Assembly: GCA_028707105.1 (NCBI GenBank)
Contig: JAQTUY010000002.1
Span: 1-28,506, forward strand
DNA from: Candidatus Omnitrophota bacterium
GTDB taxonomy: Bacteria > Omnitrophota > Koll11 > Gygaellales > JAQTUY01
Length of the DNA stretch: 28,506 nucleotides
Direction: 5' to 3'
The translations under genes and the position numbers were made by a program. The notes below the pieces were generated by a model. That model saw nothing but the letters and a program-made list of their open reading frames with translations, had not been told where the DNA came from and ran no database searches. Shown in pieces: positions 26,221 through 28,506 of the stretch; position 1 is the first letter of the stretch, and each line of letters starts with the position of its first letter.

Positions 26221-27455
26221 AATTTATAGCTGATTTTCACATCCATTCTAAATATTCAAGAGCGACCAGCAGGGATATGGATATCCATCATATCGCCGAG
26301 TGGGCTAAATTAAAGGGTATTACTCTGATGGGGACCGGGGATTTTACCCATCATTTATGGCTGGAAGAGTTAAAAGCGAATCTTGAAGACCTGGGTAACG
26401 GATTGTTTAAATACCGGGATATATACTTTACCCTGACTTCCGAGATCAGCAGTATATATTCCAAGAACGGCAGGACCTACCGCATACACAATGTGATCAT
26501 CAGCCCGTCATTTAAGACCACGGATAAGATAAACGAAGCTCTCGGCAAGCGGGGAAACCTGGCTTCGGACGGCCGGCCGATATTGGGGGTAGATGCCGAG
26601 GAGCTGGCAAAAATAGTCTTTGATATCGACGAGAATTGCATATTCGTCCCCGGGCATATCTGGACCCCCTGGTTCTCTTTATTCGGTTCGATGTCGGGAT
26701 TTGATAAGATAAGCGATTGTTTCGGGGAACAGACTTCCAAGATATTCGCTCTTGAAACGGGCTTATCCAGCGACCCGGCAATGAACTGGAGATTATCGGC
26801 GCTGGATAGATTCTCCCTTATTTCAAATTCCGACAGCCACTCGCCTTCCAAGATAGGACGCGAGGCCAACGTTTTTGATTGCGAGCTGGATTTTAAGTCC
26901 ATAAGGGAGACGCTCAAGACTAAAGACAGGAAGAAGTTCTTATACACCATTGAATTTTTCCCCGAAGAAGGGAAATATCATTTTGACGGCCACCGTTTAT
27001 GCGCAATGAGGCTTTCGCCGAAAGAGACCAGGGAGCATCGGGGTAAATGCCCGAAATGCGGCAAAGCCGTTACAGTAGGAGTAATGAATCGCATTGAACA
27101 GCTGGCTGACCGCCCTGAAGGGTTTAAACCGGCAGATGCTATACCGTATAAGAATATGATACCATTGGAGGAGATCATTGCCGAGACTAAGGGCGTGAAA
27201 AGCGGCTCTGTAGCGGTTGAAAGGGAATATTACAGCCTGGTATCAAAATACGGCACGGAATTTAACATCCTCTTCGGCCTTTCCGAGGAAGAGCTGTTGA
27301 AAGGATTACCCGCCCGGGTAGCTGACGGAATATTAAGGGTACGCAAGGGCAAGGTAAATATAAAAGCGGGGTTTGACGGTGAATACGGTATCATATCTAT
27401 ATTCGGCGATGAAGAAAACGGCCCTGAAGGCGAGAAGCAGTTGAGCTTGTTTTAA
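26217..27455 (+). CDS. Endonuclease Q family protein (PHP domain)
   Basis: A 412-aa homologue of EndoQ, the archaeal (and Bacillus) endonuclease that nicks DNA 5' of deaminated bases such as uracil and hypoxanthine and of abasic sites. The PHP catalytic core starts with ADFHIHSKYSRATS (H8, H10), then GTGDFTHHLW, TLTSEISSIYSKNGRTYRIHN, VPGHIWTPWFSLFGSMSGFD and LISNSDSHSPSKIGREAN. A Cys-type zinc finger (KCPKCGKAVTVGVMNRIEQL) follows near residue 280, and a C-terminal part resembles a helix-hairpin-helix tail. The last five residues are QLSLF, the bacterial sliding-clamp-binding pentapeptide. It is coupled to pyrC by a four-base ATGA overlap, an unusual place for a DNA repair gene. Function is inferred from homology. 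Confidence 0.85.
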   Translation: MKFIADFHIHSKYSRATSRDMDIHHIAEWAKLKGITLMGTGDFTHHLWLEELKANLEDLGNGLFKYRDIYFTLTSEISSIYSKNGRTYRIHNVIISPSFKTTDKINEALGKRGNLASDGRPILGVDAEELAKIVFDIDENCIFVPGHIWTPWFSLFGSMSGFDKISDCFGEQTSKIFALETGLSSDPAMNWRLSALDRFSLISNSDSHSPSKIGREANVFDCELDFKSIRETLKTKDRKKFLYTIEFFPEEGKYHFDGHRLCAMRLSPKETREHRGKCPKCGKAVTVGVMNRIEQLADRPEGFKPADAIPYKNMIPLEEIIAETKGVKSGSVAVEREYYSLVSKYGTEFNILFGLSEEELLKGLPARVADGILRVRKGKVNIKAGFDGEYGIISIFGDEENGPEGEKQLSLF

Positions 27456-27465
27456 GAAAGGAAAG

Positions 27466-27939
27466 ATGAAAAGCGTTATTATATATTATTCATACAGCGG
27501 CAATACCCGTAAGGTCGCCGAAATGCTTGGCGAATACCTCCGCCCGAACGGCGAGGTCGATATAATAGGTTTGGAATGCCTTGATGAGTCAAATACGTTC
27601 GTCGGGCAGTGCATGAGGGCTTTTAAATATACTAAAGGCTCTATCGCCCCGGTTAAATTTGACTTATCCGGTTATGATCTGTTGTTATTCGGGACTCCGG
27701 TCTGGGCATTTGGTCCGGCTCCGGTCATGAACACTTACCTTGATAAGTGTAGCGGGGTTAAAGGTAAAGATGCGATATTATTCGCCACTTACGGCAGCGG
27801 CGCGGGAAAAGGCAGGTGCGTCGATCATATGCAGCGCGTTCTAGCCGAAAAAGGCGCGGGGGGCTTTCGAAGGTTCTTTGTTCAGCAGGACCAGGTCGGC
27901 AATAAAGAATTGATCTTGTCATTTATAGGCAAAAAGTAG
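27466..27939 (+). CDS. Flavodoxin-like protein
   Basis: A small cytoplasmic FMN-binding-fold protein, 157 aa. The phosphate-binding loop YYSYSGNTRKVAEML sits at residues 7-21, followed by a middle LLLFGTPVWAFGPAPVMNTYL (the FMN-ring loop) and ILFATYGSGAGKG as the last FMN contact. This is the flavodoxin/NAD(P)H-dehydrogenase-like pattern common in anaerobes, where such proteins carry electrons or act as quinone/flavin reductases. The SD AAGGAAAG is directly before the ATG. It starts 10 bases after the endonuclease Q gene and is presumably on the pyr transcript. No partner dehydrogenase is adjacent, so the electron donor and acceptor are unknown. Confidence 0.85.
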   Translation: MKSVIIYYSYSGNTRKVAEMLGEYLRPNGEVDIIGLECLDESNTFVGQCMRAFKYTKGSIAPVKFDLSGYDLLLFGTPVWAFGPAPVMNTYLDKCSGVKGKDAILFATYGSGAGKGRCVDHMQRVLAEKGAGGFRRFFVQQDQVGNKELILSFIGKK

Positions 27940-27955
27940 AAAGGACGCTTAAAAA

Positions 27956-28246
27956 TTGCCGCCAATTAATTTCGAGTATTATAACGTCAGTTTTAAAAGA
28001 TACGGCACCGGTTCCTGGCTTTTTGTCCAGGGCGATGTATGCAATAAAGGCGAAAAGGACTATAACACCGCGGTATTCAGGATAAGCATGTTTGATAAGA
28101 AACTGCTGATGTGGACAGGCGTTTTTAAAATAATGGGTTTTAAGAAGAGACAGACCCGCCATTTTGAAGTGCCGCTGGATGGTTTTGATTATAAGAAGCT
28201 GCCCACCATGTCAAAATACGAAGTTTATTTCGAAACCGGATATTAA
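27956..28246 (+). CDS. Small FxLYD-like beta-sandwich protein, function unknown
   Basis: A 96-aa protein starting at TTG (27956) with AAAGGA ten to fifteen bases upstream; no better start is visible. The pattern SWLFVQGDVCNKGEKDYNTAVFRISMFDKKLL, a strand with G-D/x-V-x-N-x-G followed by an x-F-D/L-Y-D-like turn, is typical of FxLYD/FN3-like beta sandwiches found in many bacterial proteins. It has no signal peptide and no transmembrane helix, unlike most such proteins, which are exported. It is the last gene of the pyr-endonuclease Q-flavodoxin group and ends 11 bases before the tRNA gene. Role unknown. Confidence 0.6.
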   Translation: MPPINFEYYNVSFKRYGTGSWLFVQGDVCNKGEKDYNTAVFRISMFDKKLLMWTGVFKIMGFKKRQTRHFEVPLDGFDYKKLPTMSKYEVYFETGY

Positions 28247-28257
28247 TTTATAGATAC

Positions 28258-28329
28258 GCGCCTGTAGCGTAATGGATAGCGCACTAGCCTCCGGAGCTAG
28301 GTGTACAGGTTCGAATCCTGTCAGGCGCA
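28258..28329 (+). tRNA. tRNA-Arg (anticodon CCG)
   Basis: Full cloverleaf by eye. The acceptor stem GCGCCTG pairs perfectly with CAGGCGC, with discriminator A at 28329. The D stem is GCGT/GCGC, and the anticodon stem CTAGC/GCTAG encloses the seven-base loop CTCCGGA with anticodon CCG at 28291-28293, reading CGG (Arg). The variable loop is short, and the T arm is ACAGG-TTCGAAT-CCTGT. The 3' CCA is not encoded (the next bases are CTA), so it must be added. The last 17 bases also begin the tandem repeat downstream. Confidence 0.97.
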
Positions 28330-28506
28330 CTAATTGACAACTAGAGATAGGTTCTCCCTGTGCTTGGCAGTAAAGCTTTTGCACAGGGATTAATTCGCAC
28401 AATAACTTACGTCGTGCGTTGCACTCCGTAAGTTATGTGCTCATTAAGAATCCTGTCAGGCGCACTAATTGACAACTAGAGATAGGTTCTCCCTGTGCTT
28501 GGCAGT
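28313..28506 (+). repeat. 135-bp tandem direct repeat starting in the tRNA-Arg 3' end
   Basis: The 59 bases 28313-28371 recur exactly at 28448-28506, the window end, giving a unit of 135 bases. The first copy begins with the last 17 bases of the tRNA-Arg gene; the second is cut by the window edge, so the copy number is unknown. Each unit contains a nine-pair hairpin (TCCCTGTGC with GCACAGGGA, 28355-28389) and a longer one (28397-28440). There is no reading frame with coding character. The layout resembles the tRNA-linked repeats at tyrT in E. coli. Confidence 0.9.
28397..28440. repeat. Long inverted repeat inside the tRNA-linked repeat unit
   Basis: The outer arms GCACAATAACTTACG and CGTAAGTTATGTGC pair over 14 base pairs with a single bulged A. 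After a TC/TC internal loop there is an inner stem GTGC-GTT-GCAC. The whole forms a hairpin of about 18 base pairs. No T run follows, so it is not a typical intrinsic terminator. Confidence 0.85.

Noticed and set aside
28211..28402. A minus-strand reading frame with the text LVRLTGFEPVHLAPEASALS.
   Set aside because: It is the antisense of the tRNA-Arg gene. Near-identical spurious proteins are common in databases because tRNA genes translate this way. Not a gene.
28397..28440. Integron attC-like recombination site, because of the bulged hairpin.
   Set aside because: The arms do not end in the required RYYYAAC/GTTRRRY core (GTTATGT fails), and no cassette frames or integrase are seen.

Overview
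This window looks like one contig from an uncultured, Gram-negative-type bacterium. My best guess is Candidatus Omnitrophota (OP3) or a close PVC-side lineage. That rests on gene content and style, not on a marker gene: LpxL-like acyltransferase and Lnt (outer membrane and lipoproteins), citramalate synthase, a phosphoglycerate-mutase-like homoserine kinase candidate, endonuclease Q, a DUF355 adenosine-specific kinase, and many SpoIIE-type phosphatases. Base composition is close to 50% G+C by eye. All genes are on the + strand, tightly packed, and mostly start behind good Shine-Dalgarno (SD) sites. The first gene is cut by the left edge, and the right edge falls inside a tandem repeat.

Layout. 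(1) 2-1420: a truncated MFS transporter and a PilZ protein. (2) 1434-8524: an aspartate-to-threonine cluster of hom, thrC, a degenerate nucleotidyltransferase, a TPM-domain/LemA pair, a phosphoglycerate-mutase-like protein that is the best homoserine kinase candidate, and lysC. The lysC gene has a strong internal start for a separate regulatory subunit. (3) 8562-13613: cimA, valS and nadC, overlapping or nearly so. A strong intrinsic terminator at 13685-13715 closes the block. (4) 13785-18224: two tandem paralogous membrane SpoIIE phosphatases that share the GAF/PP2C half and differ in the membrane sensor half. (5) 18238-23309: envelope and transport genes (lnt, CDF transporter, DUF355, LpxL-like, bioY, DUF502). 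(6) 23306-28246: pyrR-pyrB-pyrC followed by endonuclease Q, a flavodoxin-like protein and a small protein. (7) 28258-28506: tRNA-Arg(CCG) followed by a 135-bp tandem repeat that contains the tRNA 3' end.

The most interesting element is the pyr leader (about 23341-23460). In order it has a near-consensus sigma70 promoter, a hairpin matching the PyrR-binding loop (hexaloop CNGNGA), an SD touching that hairpin, a 17-codon leader peptide, and an intrinsic terminator whose 3' arm contains the leader-peptide stop codon. I see no antiterminator hairpin. The layout predicts that PyrR controls attenuation by switching translation of the leader peptide on or off. I recall a similar idea for Thermus pyr operons, but not for this kind of organism. 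Other points worth a second look are a terminal bacterial sliding-clamp motif (QLSLF) on endonuclease Q, the tRNA-derived tandem repeat, the loss of catalytic residues in the nucleotidyltransferase and LpxL-like proteins, and a possibly leaderless mRNA for the LpxL-like gene.
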